From: Amoebidium appalachense
Taxonomy: Eukaryota > Ichthyosporea
DNA length: 64,000 nucleotides
Assembly (NCBI GenBank): GCA_963693365.1
Contig: CAVNZM010000002.1
Coordinates: forward strand, 2,852,001 to 2,916,000
Direction: 5' to 3'
Shown here one piece after another: positions 62,291 to 64,000 of the stretch. Position numbers and translations under genes: made by a program. The stretch's first letter is position 1. Every line of letters starts with the position of its first letter. The notes under the pieces were generated by a model that saw nothing but the letters and a program-made list of their open reading frames with translations, ran no database searches and had not been told where the DNA came from.

Positions 62291-64000
62291 TTGTCGGGAG
62301 CCTGGTGGTGTCGTTAGACAAGCAAACCACCAGGCTGAGAGGCGATAAACAACCTTCAGCGAGAATTCTTGTGTGTGCCGAGCTGCTGGACAGAACAGAG
62401 CAAGGACGGTGGAATAGAGTTGTGCACGTCTATGAGCACTTCTTCATTTGCCAAAACGTAAATTCATGCAGCATTCTTCTGTGCTTTCATTTTCGTGGCG
62501 AAGATTGTTGCAGAGTGTTCGTGCGAATTGTTCGCTTCGTCTCTGTGCTTGGCTTTTTCTGTAGAAGTAATATTTTCCTTTTTGGGGAATTTTTCCTTTT
62601 TAGGACACTCCCGCAGATTCGTTTTCAATTGCGAGTAATTTAGTTGTGTGGATGAATGATCATACCAAACATTCGATAATGAATATAACTCAAGCCTTAG
62701 GTCACTTCGTAGCTCAGGTAGTGGTGGATAGCTTCTTAGGCTTAGCCACTGCTCCTTATCCCGGTTCTACCTTAAGACTGTAAGGCGAGTCACCATGGCC
62801 GGAAAAGCCACTTCTTTCATGAACAAAGAGCACTTCTTTCCTTTCAGCTTTAACCCTGCATCATCGGAGCCGGGAATAACATGAATAAGAATGCCCTAAA
62901 TGTTCTTCGTTGGGCGACATAAAGAAATATATCAGCCCGTCAGAACCAGTAAAAACCCGGTTCATAATTCATAAGAAGAGGGTAGGCAAAGCAAACCTTC
63001 TTCAGAAAACACATGCTTCCATTCGTGAGCAGTTTTCGTATCCCATTTGCCAGCCATTTTTCGTTGAGCAGGGGGATTCCAGGCATAATACATTCTTCTG
63101 GAGGCTTGGCCTAAAAAGAAAAGTCGTCAGAGTCGCCCTTTCTTTTGTAAGCAACTTCGTGAGCGCGCTTCGTATCTTCATATCCTCCAGTGCAGGTCTG
63201 GATGGTGCCCCATCCTCTGCTTCATTTGTAGGTGGCCCTACTGTAGGTTCTGTTCGTTGTGTGGAATACCAAAACCATTCGTATTCGTGGAACTGCTTTG
63301 TGCTGTGCTTGCTTTCGTGTTGGTGTTCATGAAGTTACCCCATTCACACACCTACTACTTTCATACATCAGACGTAAGTAGCTGCCTGGGGGGTGTGTGG
63401 TTCGTGTTCGTGGCATTCTTCTGTTCCTTCGTGAGAAGAATATTCGTTTTAGCAGAGGTGCCCAATAAGGCAGCTTGTGGGGTTGTCTCCCGCATGTGCC
63501 CATTGGTGGGGTATGCACGTGCTAAATTGTTACAGTGTCATCATATTGCAAGGGAATAACATGGTCACCTCCGTACCAGGGCCTAGGTTCACATGATGGT
63601 CCGATGTGTTAGTCAACAACACCTTGCATTCGTATTCGTATTCGTCTTCCACGTCAATTTCTTCAGTAGTGAAGGAGGGTATTCGTAATTCGAAACTGAA
63701 AGGCTTCCAGCCAAAATACTGACACTGTATGCTGGGGTTGTGAGGGAACGGTGCCCATACCACATTCTTTTGTTCTGGTGGGGGTGTGCCGGCAGCTAGT
63801 GCAAGGCTTGACAGTGTAATTGGTATGTTACACAGTATTGCCACAGACGGGCATTCACCTAAAAATTCGTACCCAACACCTTCTTTGTTTTTCACATGCA
63901 TGAACAAAAGTTCTGCATCGACTTTATTACATGCCTTTTGTGCACCAAGAGTGCAAATTCGTTAGGGCGTGGCACCAGGAAGGGCCGCCATACATGAGGC
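62291..64000 (-). mobile_element. Internal 3' region of the LTR element, truncated by the window edge
   Basis: Expected to be element-internal from its position behind the polypurine tract. No gag, protease, reverse transcriptase or integrase motif is visible in this end portion. Most of it has only short frames; the exception is the frame at 63965-63530. The pentamer ACGAA (TTCGT on the plus strand) is strikingly frequent. Confidence 0.45.
63530..63965 (-). CDS. Unrecognised open frame in the LTR element
   Basis: About 145 codons are open from just after a TAA near 63965 to the stop at 63530. The product is mixed polar and hydrophobic, with an acidic patch (EEIDVEDEYEYE) and a C-terminal GPGTEVTMLF. 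I do not recognise a family. Position between the main coding region (off-window) and the 3' LTR would make it an additional 3' ORF, as some LTR elements have. The start codon is uncertain: ATG at 63899 or upstream. Confidence 0.35.

Overview
The window is nuclear DNA from an intron-bearing eukaryote with a conventional mitochondrion. Its protein genes are split by GT-AG introns. It also holds a nuclear insertion of mitochondrial DNA (cox1 start plus AT-rich tRNAs), LINE and LTR retrotransposons, and very dense simple repeats: (GT)n/(CA)n, (GA)n, and G or C homopolymers up to 80 nt. The species cannot be named from this. A unicellular alga- or protist-type genome is my inference.

Six protein genes can be read with confidence. 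(1) KIN17, minus strand, 10266 to 2637, seven exons, complete apart from one extra A in exon 5. (2) A DsbA-like thioredoxin-fold protein, plus strand, exons 17986-23338, preceded by a BED zinc-finger exon (16852-17073) that could splice to it in frame. (3) Pyruvate decarboxylase, plus, 25423-29134, three exons, all key catalytic residues present. (4) An intronless RING-H2 protein, minus, 35058-33796. (5) An intronless AAAP-family amino-acid transporter, plus, 39421-40854. (6) A PAP2/lipid-phosphatase-fold membrane protein, minus, 48829-42246, six exons, with all three catalytic motifs altered. The genes are unrelated in function and do not form a cluster. Gene-free stretches hold simple repeats, short tandem duplications, a mosaic of mitochondrial tRNA/cox1 pieces (about 12.5-14.4 kb), and a perfect 69-bp inverted repeat (13172-13317).

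From 50.5 kb to the right edge the window is a transposon nest. An older minus-strand LINE (60298 to 57563, continuing at 52112 to 50563) is split by a plus-strand LINE (52113-57562) and by a solo LTR with a 5-bp target duplication (51048-51981). Next come two copies of a tRNA-like repeat unit, then a 1.3-kb LTR and the internal end of a minus-strand LTR element that runs off the window.

The most unusual signal is the intron architecture. On the sense strand, many introns begin with the donor followed within 5-20 nt by a long poly-C tract, and many end with a CA-rich repeat close to the AG. A dispersed repeat that starts at a poly-G tract occurs four times, each time inside an intron and antisense to the host gene.
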